A stretch of DNA of 64,000 nucleotides from Paenibacillus sp. XY044 (GTDB lineage Bacteria > Bacillota > Bacilli > Paenibacillales > Paenibacillaceae), in the NCBI RefSeq assembly GCF_002257645.1, contig NZ_NQMO01000001.1, positions 1,350,065 to 1,414,064 of the forward strand, read 5' to 3'. Position numbers and translations under genes: made by a program. The stretch's first letter is position 1, and every line of letters starts with the position of its first letter. Positions 17,161 to 25,203 of the stretch are shown one piece after another. Under the pieces are notes generated by a model. That model worked only from the letters and a program-made list of their open reading frames with translations. It made no database searches and had not been told where the DNA came from.

Positions 17161-17197
17161 GAAAAAAGCCGCTTCCGGCATTTTGCCGGGGCGGCTT
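17161..17197 (-). terminator. Rho-independent terminator for the small gene at 17248-17442
   Basis: AAGCCGC-TT-CCGGC and its complement (17166-17197) form a bulged stem. Read on the minus strand the stem ends in TTTTTT, so it serves the minus-strand gene; there is no T tract on the plus side. Confidence 0.8.
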
Positions 17198-17247
17198 GAT
17201 TCATTGTCTATATATTCACTGGATGACATGCCGTACGATAATGCGCA

Positions 17248-17442
17248 TCAACGGCCGCTTTGACGGTTCTCAACCGACTTCATGCGATTTTGATCATCGG
17301 GCACGCGGTCATGGCCGAATTCCTGGCCGGCTTCCATTTCAGTGTGTCCCGACTGTTTACGGGCAAACTCGGTGAATTCCGATTTTTGCTCATCAAGCTC
17401 ATGCTTTTGTTTCAATATCTTTTTCGGATCTTGGGTTGTCAT
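17248..17442 (-). CDS. Small hydrophilic protein of unknown function
   Basis: 64 residues, very rich in Lys, Glu, Gln and Asp (DPKKILKQKHELDEQKSEF, then GQEFGHDRVPDDQNRMKSVE), with no membrane segment and no cysteine. I do not recognise the family. The start was chosen at 17442 because AAGGAGG stands eight bases upstream on the minus strand; an in-frame upstream start exists but would add an unlikely hydrophobic leader. A good terminator follows. Disordered, charged small proteins of this size are common in spore formers, but no SASP motif is present. Confidence 0.7.
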   Translation of the reverse strand: MTTQDPKKILKQKHELDEQKSEFTEFARKQSGHTEMEAGQEFGHDRVPDDQNRMKSVENRQSGR

Positions 17443-17642
17443 GGTGAAAGCCTCCTTGAAATCAAAAATCATTTTCTTATTATTACCCGCTTGGGTGTTT
17501 GCCAAACTTGTGCTGCTTATGGAAACGATCACGCAAAGCATCGCTATATGAAAAACGTAAGCAGAGCAAAGGTTTTAAATATTTTGCATATGGATGCGGG
17601 CGTGTTAGCATGTCGATGAGTAGGAAAAAGGGGATTTGATTC

Positions 17643-18350
17643 ATGATTCGTCTTTTTTTATGTATCGTCTGTATACTTTGGCTCAGCTCGTGTGACATAA
17701 TTCCCGGCTCTTCGATTGACCAAGCGAAGGAACAAACGCCAACAACGGGGGTGGAAACGTTGACTCAGCAATTCATACAATCGGCGGAAGCAGGTAATCT
17801 CGAGGCGGTAAAGAAACTGCTTCAGGAGGGGACCGCTATTAACACGCAAGATGAACGCGGCAGAACGGCTGTCATGGCTGCGACATACAATCATCAGACG
17901 GACGTGGTCCGGCTGCTGATCAGCAGCGGGGCAGACATCAATATTAGAGACCACCAGCTTAATAATGTGTTTCTGTATGCCGGCGCGGAGGGGATGCTGG
18001 ATATCGTCCAATTGGCGATCGACGCCGATGCAGACACCCGACTGACCAACCGCTATGGCGGTACGGCGCTCATCCCCGCTTCCGAACGGGGACATGTCGA
18101 AGTGGTCCGTGAGCTGTTGACCCGCACCGATATCGATGTCAATCACATCAACCGCCTGCACTGGACCGCTCTGCTGGAAGCGGTCATTCTAGGGAACGGC
18201 GGGATCAAGCATCAGCAAATCGTACAGCTGTTGATCGAACATGGTGCGGATCCGGAGATCGCGGACGCGGAAGGCAACACTCCGCTGCAGCACGCCCAAA
18301 GTAAGGGATATCATGAAATCGCCGCAATACTACAACGAGCAGGCGCGTAA
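17643..18350 (+). CDS. Ankyrin-repeat lipoprotein
   Basis: 235 residues. A lipoprotein signal ending in LSSC anchors it outside the membrane. Residues about 38-232 hold five to six ankyrin repeats (AGNLEAVKKLLQEGTAINTQ, GRTAVMAATYNHQTDVVRLL, GHVEVVRELLTRTDIDVNH, GNTPLQHAQSKGYHEIAAIL). Ankyrin repeats bind other proteins; the partner is unknown. The ATG overlaps a GATTTGATTC region with GGGG upstream. It stands alone between a convergent small gene and a two-component system. Confidence 0.86.
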   Translation: MIRLFLCIVCILWLSSCDIIPGSSIDQAKEQTPTTGVETLTQQFIQSAEAGNLEAVKKLLQEGTAINTQDERGRTAVMAATYNHQTDVVRLLISSGADINIRDHQLNNVFLYAGAEGMLDIVQLAIDADADTRLTNRYGGTALIPASERGHVEVVRELLTRTDIDVNHINRLHWTALLEAVILGNGGIKHQQIVQLLIEHGADPEIADAEGNTPLQHAQSKGYHEIAAILQRAGA

Positions 18351-18396
18351 TGATCAGCAGAACCGCCACAATTCAGCAAGTATTAACCCAAGCGTT

Positions 18397-18430
18397 AAAG
18401 AGCGAACGGTGAAGACACCGTTCGCTCTTT
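18397..18430 (+). terminator. Perfect 15-bp hairpin after the ankyrin gene
   Basis: AAAGAGCGAACGGTG and its exact complement close an AAGA loop. Only TTT follows, so it is either a weak terminator or an mRNA-stabilising element 34 bp before the histidine kinase start. Confidence 0.65.
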
Positions 18431-18463
18431 GTGTACGCATCAAAGAGAAATCGAGGTGAGCAA

Positions 18464-19966
18464 GTGTCCATCCGCATCAAGCTTTTATTATCCTATACGG
18501 GCATGCTGCTCATCAGTCTGTTTGTCTTTGTGATGACGGCCAGTCTGTTCACGATTGCGGCTACCGGCGACGTGCACAGTTTGCGCGATTTTTACAAAGT
18601 TCACTATCAGCTTAATCCGCTTACGGAACAAGAGGAATCCATTTTTCTGGAATTGAAGTATCTCGCCAAAAATGAACCGGATCGTTTGCAAGAACAGCTG
18701 CTGCTGCAGGATTTCGATTTCAAGCTCAAAACGGTCAGGGCAGGACTGTATGTCCGCCGAGAGAGTGGACGGATCTATCAGTCGCATACGTTCAATCAGC
18801 CTAAGCTGGAGGAGCAGCTGCCGCCGTATGATCTGAACAACAACCAAATCCGCAGTACGTTTAATATCGGCGAACGATTTTACGCTTATGCGAAATACGA
18901 CTTTCAGTACTCGGACGGCCAGAAAGGCAGCGTGTTTGTCATTCGTGAACGGAGTCCGTTTGGGGAAGTCACGAGAAAGCTTCTTCCGGCATTCATCCTT
19001 AGCTTGGCAGGCATCATCGTGATCTTCAATGCGCTGCTCTTTCGCTGGATTACCCGCAGCGTCGTCAAGCCGCTGGATCGCCTGCGTCACTCGGCGGAGC
19101 ACATTCAGATGGGAAATCTGCAGTTCTCGCTTGAACCGAATACGAAGGATGAGATCGGGCAGCTGAATGCAGCTTTTGAAAATATGCGGAAAAGGCTCCA
19201 GGAGTCGGTTCAACTTCGGCTGGAGGATGAGGCGAACCGGAAGGAGCTCATCTCGAACATTTCGCATGACCTGCGGACGCCGATCACCAATATTAAAGGC
19301 TACATCGAAGGTATTCGCGATGGAGTGGCGGATACACCCGAGAAAATGAACAAGTACGTCAACATCATTTATTCCAAAGCGGTCGACCTGGACAAGCTCG
19401 TCGATGAGCTCTTCTTGTACTCCAAGCTGGATCTTAAACAGGTGCCGTTCACGCTCGAGGCGGTAGACATCGTTGACTTTCTTGACGACTGCATCGAAGA
19501 GCAGCGATATGTTCTGGAAGAGAGAGGAATTGCCATTGGATGGGCTCATCGGCCGATTCCGCCTGTCGAAGTATTTGCCGATCTGGAAAAAATAAAGCGT
19601 ACCGTGCTAAACATGATCGGAAACGCCCAGAACTATATGGACAAAGAACGTAAGAACATCCTGATCTCCGTTCATCAAGGCCAGGAACGGGTAACCGTCG
19701 AAATCAGGGATAACGGGACGGGGATCCCGCAAGAGGCGCTTCCGCATATTTTTGAACGGTTTTATCGCGCGGAAGCTTCGCGGAATTCTTCAACGGGCGG
19801 CAGTGGTCTGGGACTGGCGATTGCCAGCCAAATCATTGAGGGGCACGGAGGGAGAATCTGGGTGGAAAGCGAGGTTGGAATGGGAACCAGCCTTTTCTTT
19901 ACGCTGTGGCGGACGACAAACCAAGGAGGGGAAGACAGACATGTCGAGCAGCATTCTAATTATTGA
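18464..19966 (+). CDS. Sensor histidine kinase with HAMP domain
   Basis: 500 residues: membrane segment 1 at about 5-27, an extracytoplasmic sensor of about 150 residues, segment 2 (LLPAFILSLAGIIVIFNALLF), HAMP (WITRSVVKPLDRLRHSAEHI), HisKA with H268 in NISHDLRTPITNIKG, and HATPase_c (NMIGNAQNYM, RDNGTGIPQE, GGSGLGLAIA). It autophosphorylates and passes phosphate to the regulator encoded next to it. A GTG start at 18464 with GAGGTGAG upstream is used. The kinase gene comes first and overlaps the regulator gene by 26 bases, the reverse of the other two systems in this window. The signal is unknown. Confidence 0.9.
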   Translation: MSIRIKLLLSYTGMLLISLFVFVMTASLFTIAATGDVHSLRDFYKVHYQLNPLTEQEESIFLELKYLAKNEPDRLQEQLLLQDFDFKLKTVRAGLYVRRESGRIYQSHTFNQPKLEEQLPPYDLNNNQIRSTFNIGERFYAYAKYDFQYSDGQKGSVFVIRERSPFGEVTRKLLPAFILSLAGIIVIFNALLFRWITRSVVKPLDRLRHSAEHIQMGNLQFSLEPNTKDEIGQLNAAFENMRKRLQESVQLRLEDEANRKELISNISHDLRTPITNIKGYIEGIRDGVADTPEKMNKYVNIIYSKAVDLDKLVDELFLYSKLDLKQVPFTLEAVDIVDFLDDCIEEQRYVLEERGIAIGWAHRPIPPVEVFADLEKIKRTVLNMIGNAQNYMDKERKNILISVHQGQERVTVEIRDNGTGIPQEALPHIFERFYRAEASRNSSTGGSGLGLAIASQIIEGHGGRIWVESEVGMGTSLFFTLWRTTNQGGEDRHVEQHSNY

Positions 19967-20636
19967 AGACGAAACGACCATCGCGCAGTTGGAACGGGAT
20001 TATTTTGAACTGAACGGATTTGCTGTAGATTTGTGCCATCATGGAGACGAAGGCCTGCAGCTTGCCCTTCAAACAGATTACGATCTCATCATTGTCGACC
20101 TACAGCTGCCGGGACTGAACGGTTTCGAATTGTGCAGCCGGATCAGGCAGGCAAAGGAAGTTCCGATCCTGATCGTCTCCGCCAAAGATGAAGAGATCGA
20201 TAAAATCCGCGCATTTAACCTTGGCGCCGACGATTACATTACGAAACCGTTCAGCCCGAGTGAACTGGTTGCCAGGGCAAAGGCGCACTTGACCCGGTAT
20301 GAACGGCTCATGAGCAAGCATGAAGCTGTCCACAAGTCTGAAATCCATATCCGCGGATTGGTCATTGATCAGTCGGCCCGCCGGGTATTCGTGCGCAACC
20401 GGGAAGTTGTATTTACGACCCGTGAATTCAGCCTGCTCGAATTTCTGGCCAGCCATCCGAATCGGGTATTCAGCAAAAGCGAGCTGTTTGAACGGATCTG
20501 GGGCATGGATTCGAACGGGGATATCGCTACCGTCACCGTGCATGTCCGCAGGCTGCGGGAGAAGATGGAGGTTGACCCGTCCAACCCGCAGTATATCGAA
20601 ACGGTATGGGGAGCGGGATATCGGTTCACCGTGTGA
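19941..20636 (+). CDS. OmpR/PhoB family response regulator
   Basis: 231 residues: receiver domain (LIIEDETTIAQLERDYF, phosphoacceptor D53 in LIIVDLQLPG, conserved lysine in DDYITKPFSPSEL) and a winged-helix DNA-binding domain (FTTREFSLLEFLASHPNRVF, VTVHVRRLREKME, VWGAGYRF). The ATG at 19941 follows AAGGAGGGGAAGACAGAC and lies inside the kinase gene. The SLH protein gene 134 bp downstream is a candidate target by position only. Confidence 0.92.
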   Translation: MSSSILIIEDETTIAQLERDYFELNGFAVDLCHHGDEGLQLALQTDYDLIIVDLQLPGLNGFELCSRIRQAKEVPILIVSAKDEEIDKIRAFNLGADDYITKPFSPSELVARAKAHLTRYERLMSKHEAVHKSEIHIRGLVIDQSARRVFVRNREVVFTTREFSLLEFLASHPNRVFSKSELFERIWGMDSNGDIATVTVHVRRLREKMEVDPSNPQYIETVWGAGYRFTV

Positions 20637-20689
20637 CGGATTTAATAAATTGTTAATCAAAAGTTTCGACTTTGTTCATGGTGGGTTTC

Positions 20690-20717
20690 TTGGCAGTTTA
20701 TCCATCTCCTTTACGAT
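20690..20717 (+). promoter_or_regulatory. Putative promoter of the SLH protein gene
   Basis: TTGGCA (20690-20695) and TACGAT (20712-20717) are 16 bp apart and lie 53 bp before the ATG. Confidence 0.45.
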
Positions 20718-20769
20718 AGAGACATGACAAAACACCAATCCATCTGTGGGATTGAAGGAGGAATCATCG

Positions 20770-22251
20770 ATGAATAAACATGCCAACAAACTGGCCGGCT
20801 TGATGCTGGCCGCAGCTCTGGGAACAGCTGCCTTGCCTTTTAGCGCAGTGCATGCCGCAGCCGGTTCAAGCACGCTGGAAGCTGGAGATATCAGCCAAGC
20901 CGTGAGTCAATTATCTCAGCTTCACATCATGCAGGGATACGAAGACGGCTCGTTCGCCGTAGATCAGCCCGTGACGCGGGCGGAGCTGGCCAAATTGCTT
21001 GCCCTGACTTTCAGTCTGCAAGGTACGGATCAGACTCAAGAGGGATTCACGGACGTCAATCCCCAGGCGTGGTTTTCGAAATACGCCGCTGAAGTGGCAG
21101 CACAAGGGATCATGGAGGCAAACGACGGCCGTTTTGAACCGCGCGGAACCGTATCAAAAGAGGAACTCGTACAGATGGTAACCAAAGCATTAAAGCGGGA
21201 TGCGAAATCCGTGGAATTCTGGGCTGGACATCTCGACACAGGCAGCGGCCCGGTCACCCGCGGGGAAGCCGCGTATTTACTGAATACGGCGCATCGGGCG
21301 ATCCCTTCGGACCATGCCAACATCACCAGCGTTCGTTCCTTGAATGCGATTACGCTGATCGTGACGTTCGATGCGCCTTTGACGGCGGACAACGAGGCAT
21401 TTACGAAAGCTAAAGAAGACTTTGCCTTCACCGGCGGCCTTACATTAACCAATCTGCCGCGGCTGAAAACGGGTTCTATCGCTACGTATATCGTGCCGAC
21501 CTCCGTGCAGCAGCCGAATACCCAATACTCCTTAACCTATAGAGGAGCGGATGCTGGGACGTTTGCCGGGAATGCGGACAAACTGAACATGACGGAGGCC
21601 AGACAAGTAGCGAATGATACGTTTGAACTGGAATCCCTGCAGGCTAACGGCGTGGTTGACTACGGATATGTTATTTCCGCTTACAGCGCCGGCCGGGGAG
21701 CAGATGCGTTCGTACTGGACGAGAACAACCGCGCAAATGGTATGACTTATCAGATCATTTCCTCCGGACAAGCCAGGGAGGTAACGATCACGCCGGAGGG
21801 CGGACAACCGATGGTAGCCAAATATGTACCGTTCACGCAATCCACAGATGGCAGACAGGAACCGAAATTCCGCCTGCCTGAGGGCAAAACCCTAACTCCG
21901 GGCGTCACCTATACCGTGACTTCGGATTGGGCGCAAATCGAACGACCGTCTTTCGTGGCGCAGGGCATCGCTCCGCTTGCAATTGTGGGTGCCGAAGCCG
22001 TGAGCGAAACCTCCATTACGGTTACGCTGTCGGAGGATCCGGAAGATGAGCTGTTCTCGGGCCGCAGCGTGGAGCTGACGGATGCGGAAGGACATAAGCT
22101 GACCGCCGCATATAAATACTCCAGCCGCAAAGGGGCCGTGGGCATCTTCGATCTTGCACCAGACAGCAAGCTTGTGAAAGGCTCGACCTACACCGTGACA
22201 CCGGTGGGAGAATGGGCAGGTTCTTCCCAGGCTCAATTGACGGTGAAATAA
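20770..22251 (+). CDS. S-layer homology (SLH) domain surface protein
   Basis: 493 residues. A Sec signal (GLMLAAALGTAALPFSAVHA) is followed by SLH repeats: ISQAVSQLSQLHIMQGYEDG with TRAELAKLLALTF, then FTDVNPQAWFSKYAAEVAAQ, and a degenerate third (TRGEAAYLLNTAHRA). SLH domains bind pyruvylated secondary wall polymer. The rest (about 190-493) contains Ig-like beta segments (SVRSLNAITLIVTFDAPLTA, VSETSITVTLSEDPED) of unknown role. Paenibacillus and relatives encode many such proteins. AAGGAGGA lies eight bases before the ATG at 20770. Confidence 0.88.
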   Translation: MNKHANKLAGLMLAAALGTAALPFSAVHAAAGSSTLEAGDISQAVSQLSQLHIMQGYEDGSFAVDQPVTRAELAKLLALTFSLQGTDQTQEGFTDVNPQAWFSKYAAEVAAQGIMEANDGRFEPRGTVSKEELVQMVTKALKRDAKSVEFWAGHLDTGSGPVTRGEAAYLLNTAHRAIPSDHANITSVRSLNAITLIVTFDAPLTADNEAFTKAKEDFAFTGGLTLTNLPRLKTGSIATYIVPTSVQQPNTQYSLTYRGADAGTFAGNADKLNMTEARQVANDTFELESLQANGVVDYGYVISAYSAGRGADAFVLDENNRANGMTYQIISSGQAREVTITPEGGQPMVAKYVPFTQSTDGRQEPKFRLPEGKTLTPGVTYTVTSDWAQIERPSFVAQGIAPLAIVGAEAVSETSITVTLSEDPEDELFSGRSVELTDAEGHKLTAAYKYSSRKGAVGIFDLAPDSKLVKGSTYTVTPVGEWAGSSQAQLTVK

Positions 22252-22276
22252 ATCTTATAGGCTTTGGCTTGATTCG

Positions 22277-22303
22277 GCTGCCGGATTTCCCGGCAGCTTT
22301 TTA
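22277..22303 (+). terminator. Rho-independent terminator after the SLH gene
   Basis: GCTGCCGG (22277-22284) and CCGGCAGC (22290-22297) close a five-base loop and are followed by TTTTTATT. Confidence 0.92.
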
Positions 22304-22380
22304 TTATTCTGTAACGCTCAAGTCAAGTTTAATAGGATCACCCTTAGACAAGGCTTTGATCGTGAGCAGTGGTTGGTCAG

Positions 22381-22409
22381 TTGACACATGACAATCCTGT
22401 AACTATAAT
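22381..22409 (+). promoter_or_regulatory. Consensus sigma-A promoter of the NmrA-type gene
   Basis: TTGACA (22381-22386), a 17-bp spacer and TATAAT (22404-22409): both hexamers are perfect. The -10 lies in the middle of a palindromic operator, so this very strong promoter is probably kept off by a repressor. Confidence 0.85.
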
Positions 22410-22443
22410 AGTTACATAATGAATTTGTTACTAATATAGTTAC
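22399..22443 (+). promoter_or_regulatory. Tandem palindromic operator
   Basis: Site 1 (22399-22415) GTAACTATAATAGTTAC is a perfect 17-bp palindrome covering the -10. Site 2 (22427-22443) GTTACTAATATAGTTAC is a near copy 28 bp further on. A partial third, ATAACGTTAC, occurs at 22454-22463. The pattern is reminiscent of HxlR/DUF24 redox repressors, but no such gene lies nearby. Confidence 0.75.
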
Positions 22444-22478
22444 AATTTAGATCATAACGTTACAATGGAGGATTCAGG

Positions 22479-23342
22479 ATGAAATTATTAGTTACCGGAG
22501 CAACAGGGAAGCTGGGTAGAAAAGTGGTGGAGATCCTTTTGCAGGCCATTCCTGCCAGTCAATTGGCGGTCAGCGTTCGCAATCCGGACAAGGCTGAGGA
22601 TCTTCGGGCCCGGGGCATTGACGTTCGCCATGGAGACTTTGACCTGCCAGAATCGTTGGATACGACCTTTGCCGGGATTGACCGGCTGCTGATCATCTCC
22701 GCGGACGGAGACAACGAAACACGGATTCGGCAGCATACGAATGCAGTGGAAGCTGCTGCACGGGCAAAAGTCGGCTTCATCGCCTACACAAGCTTGGGGC
22801 ATGCACCTGAGAGCAAGCTGTTTCTTGCTCCGCCGCACCAAGCCGCAGAGCAGGCCATTTTGAAGACGGGCATTCCATATTCATTCTTGCGGAATAACTG
22901 GTACCTGGAGAATGAGATCCCGAGCATCCAGGGGGTTCTGGCTGGAGCGCCATGGATCACGTCGGCAGGATCCGGTAAGGTCGGCTGGGCGCTGCAGAAG
23001 GAGTATGCCGAAGCGGCCGCAGCTGTTTTAGCGGGGGAAGGACATGAGAACACCGTCTACGAGCTGTCCGGCAAACCGCTGACGCAATCGGAACTGGTGT
23101 CTGCGCTGAGCGAGGTGCTTGGTAAAGAGGTACCGCTTCAGCAGGTCGACGACGAACAATATGCAGACATCATGAAACAAGCAGGAGTACCTGAATTTGC
23201 TCTCCCGATTGTCGTAGGCATTCAGCAGGGAATCCGTGAAGGCCAGCTCGAGATCGAGAGCCAGGATTTCGAGAAGCTGCTCGGCCGGCCGCTAACGCCG
23301 ATAACGAAAGCGCTGGATCAGATTGTAAGCGGGCTTAAATAA
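22479..23342 (+). CDS. NmrA-like NAD(P)H-binding oxidoreductase (quinone reductase 2 type)
   Basis: 287 residues, atypical SDR of the NmrA/QOR2 group. N-terminal MKLLVTGATGKLGRKVVEIL is the NADP-binding Rossmann loop. RLLIISADGDNETRIRQHTN and IPYSFLRNNWYLENEIPSIQ are family blocks also found in E. coli QorB. Such enzymes reduce quinones or sense NADPH. The strong promoter with operators in front implies induction by an electrophile or oxidant, as is known for qorB-like genes under HxlR-type repressors. It is a single-gene unit followed by a terminator. Confidence 0.85.
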   Translation: MKLLVTGATGKLGRKVVEILLQAIPASQLAVSVRNPDKAEDLRARGIDVRHGDFDLPESLDTTFAGIDRLLIISADGDNETRIRQHTNAVEAAARAKVGFIAYTSLGHAPESKLFLAPPHQAAEQAILKTGIPYSFLRNNWYLENEIPSIQGVLAGAPWITSAGSGKVGWALQKEYAEAAAAVLAGEGHENTVYELSGKPLTQSELVSALSEVLGKEVPLQQVDDEQYADIMKQAGVPEFALPIVVGIQQGIREGQLEIESQDFEKLLGRPLTPITKALDQIVSGLK

Positions 23343-23384
23343 TGAAGCTTAGGCCACTGGCCTGGAGCTCGATGCGAAATGAAG

Positions 23385-23434
23385 AAAGCTGCAGTAACCG
23401 TTAGGTCTTGTGCGACCCGGTCTGCAGCTTTTTT
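23385..23434 (+). terminator. Rho-independent terminator after the NmrA-type gene
   Basis: AAAGCTGCAG (23385-23394) pairs with CTGCAGCTT (23422-23430) with an inner GGTC/GACC pairing possible, then TTTTT. Confidence 0.75.
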
Positions 23435-23454
23435 GCGCAGGTGATGCTGGCAGC

Positions 23455-24321
23455 CTAATTCAGGTTATCCTTGGCCGCTTCCGCCTGTTTTATCGGGAAG
23501 GCCTCCTCTTTGGAAACGCGAATCCGGTCAGGTGGAAAGTATTTTTGAAAATATTTCAAAACCCGATGATGGATATCTTTGTCGTACCAAGGCGTTAACC
23601 AGTGCTCTTCAAAAAGGGCGGGCATGCCCAATCTGGCAGAACGTTTGCCAAGCATGCCGTCTCCGATCAACAGCGTATCGATCCATACGTAATCCGCAAT
23701 TCCGCTGAGGACCTTGGGGAAATCAGGGGTAAATGGCAGCACCGGCGAGATAGACGCCTGTGTTCTGATTCCTGCTTCATGAACTTCCTGCAGGGCGTTT
23801 AGACGGAGGCGTATACCGGGTGCTTGCGGGGCAAAGATCCGCTTTATATCCTCCCGGTCCGTTTCCACCGTCATCGAAACCAGCAGTTCGCATTTATCCT
23901 TGAGCTGAATCAACAAGTCGATATCCCTCGTGATGAGCGGCCCACGCGTTTGAATTTGCAGCGAATCCGGCGGGCAGCTTATCATTTCTTCGAGAATCCC
24001 CCGGGTTATGTTTGCTTTGCGTTCTATAGGCTGATACGGATCGGTGGCGGACGACATAAAAATATGAACCGGTTTGTTTTTCTTCCGCAGCTTCAATATC
24101 TCTTTGCGATAATTTTCAGCCGCGTTCGTTTTGATTTCCAGCCAGGTTCCCCACGGCATGTCTTTAAATTTCTGAATGGGCATTTCCCTTACATAACAGT
24201 ATTTGCAGGCGAAGGCACAGCCGCTGTATGAATTTAATGAGTGGGTGAATCCCACATCCAAGTATCCTTTTACTTCGGTGAGGATGGTTTTGGCCGTGAT
24301 TTCTTTCGTTTCGATGTTCAT
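23455..24321 (-). CDS. Radical SAM protein, SPL-like family
   Basis: 288 residues. The cluster motif C35-x3-C39-x2-C42 (SGCAFACKYCYVREMP) marks a radical SAM enzyme, and SSATDPYQPIERKANITRGI with LQIQTRGPLITRDIDLL is typical of the SPL-like group (COG1533). Spore photoproduct lyase repairs DNA thymine dimers and is the best-known relative, but most of this group is uncharacterised. The start at 24321 is set by AGGAG eight bases upstream; an in-frame GTG six bases earlier sits too close to it. The gene is monocistronic and convergent with the NmrA-type gene. Confidence 0.85.
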   Translation of the reverse strand: MNIETKEITAKTILTEVKGYLDVGFTHSLNSYSGCAFACKYCYVREMPIQKFKDMPWGTWLEIKTNAAENYRKEILKLRKKNKPVHIFMSSATDPYQPIERKANITRGILEEMISCPPDSLQIQTRGPLITRDIDLLIQLKDKCELLVSMTVETDREDIKRIFAPQAPGIRLRLNALQEVHEAGIRTQASISPVLPFTPDFPKVLSGIADYVWIDTLLIGDGMLGKRSARLGMPALFEEHWLTPWYDKDIHHRVLKYFQKYFPPDRIRVSKEEAFPIKQAEAAKDNLN

Positions 24322-24580
24322 GTTCACAGCTCCTTTCCCCTATTGTAACCGATATGACGGAAGTTTAGGGAGATGAATCCTATAGGTTAACATAATATTT
24401 ATTACGTAACCACATAAACATCCGTGCAAAAAAGCAGTGTAATTTACACCGCGTCAAAACGATTTACATCTGCTCCATCTTTTTTGGAAAATAAGCCATT
24501 GCCTGTCATGTTTATTCCGTATTCTTAGAGTGTCTTTTCATTCGTGAGACGATAAATCGGCCCCAAAAGGAGAAATGATT

Positions 24581-25003
24581 ATGAAAACGGATATTGATTT
24601 CGGGAAGCCCGCTACAATTGCTTGGGATGCCAATACGAACTGCGGAAGGGCGTTTGAGGCGTTCCGTACCGCCTTTGAAAAAGGTGAGACGGCAGATTTT
24701 CTTGCGCTTGTGACGGAAGACTTTCGTTTCTCTGTCCCCTTACCTTATGACGAATGGAAAGAGCCGCAAGCCGGAGGGCAGCGATTCATCGAGTTAGTCC
24801 GGTTCGAGAGGGAAGTGCTGCAGGTGGCGTTAACTCCGCTGCTTCAACTTTCTGATTCCCATGATGGAGTGACGGTTTTTCGAGCAGAAGGCCTGCTCGG
24901 TAACCAACCTTATCAAAATGTACTTACGGTCGTGTTTGCATTTGAAGGGGAACGGATCAGGTCATTTCATGAATTTGTCGGGATGCCGTTGAAAAATTAC
25001 TGA
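24581..25003 (+). CDS. NTF2-like / SnoaL-like protein
   Basis: 140 residues with an NTF2-like cone fold: AFEAFRTAFEKGETADFLAL helix, VTEDFRFSVPLPYDEWKE strand, then NVLTVVFAFEGERIRSFHEF at the end. Members are small enzymes or binding proteins. No catalytic pair can be assigned with confidence. The ATG at 24581 is chosen since AGGAG is eight bases upstream; the ATG at 24575 is too close. The 250-bp upstream region has no clear promoter. Confidence 0.75.
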   Translation: MKTDIDFGKPATIAWDANTNCGRAFEAFRTAFEKGETADFLALVTEDFRFSVPLPYDEWKEPQAGGQRFIELVRFEREVLQVALTPLLQLSDSHDGVTVFRAEGLLGNQPYQNVLTVVFAFEGERIRSFHEFVGMPLKNY

Positions 25004-25012
25004 AGCATGAGG

Positions 25013-25039
25013 AGCCGCTTTGATTAAGGCGGCTTTTTT
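25013..25039 (+). terminator. Rho-independent terminator after the NTF2-like gene
   Basis: AGCCGC (25013-25018) pairs with GCGGCT (25029-25034), followed by TTTTTT. Confidence 0.85.
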
Positions 25040-25203
25040 GAATGTTACGTTCAGATGATATGTTGTGTGATGAAATCGTACGTCGTATCCATTAAAATCG
25101 GCCTCAGTATCGGTATAATGGTTATAGAAGTAACGAGGGTTTTAAAAGAAACTGTTTGTTGACGAAATTGACGGTAGCCTGAACCAAGAAAGGATGCGAT
25201 CCA

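Noticed and set aside
23455..24321. Radical SAM protein as the sulfatase maturase (anSME)
   Set aside because: It lacks the extra SPASM-type cysteines of anSME and matches the SPL-like group instead.
24328..24580. Promoter or regulatory element upstream of the NTF2-like gene
   Set aside because: TTGCCT and TATTCT are only 15 bp apart, and no repeat supports them.
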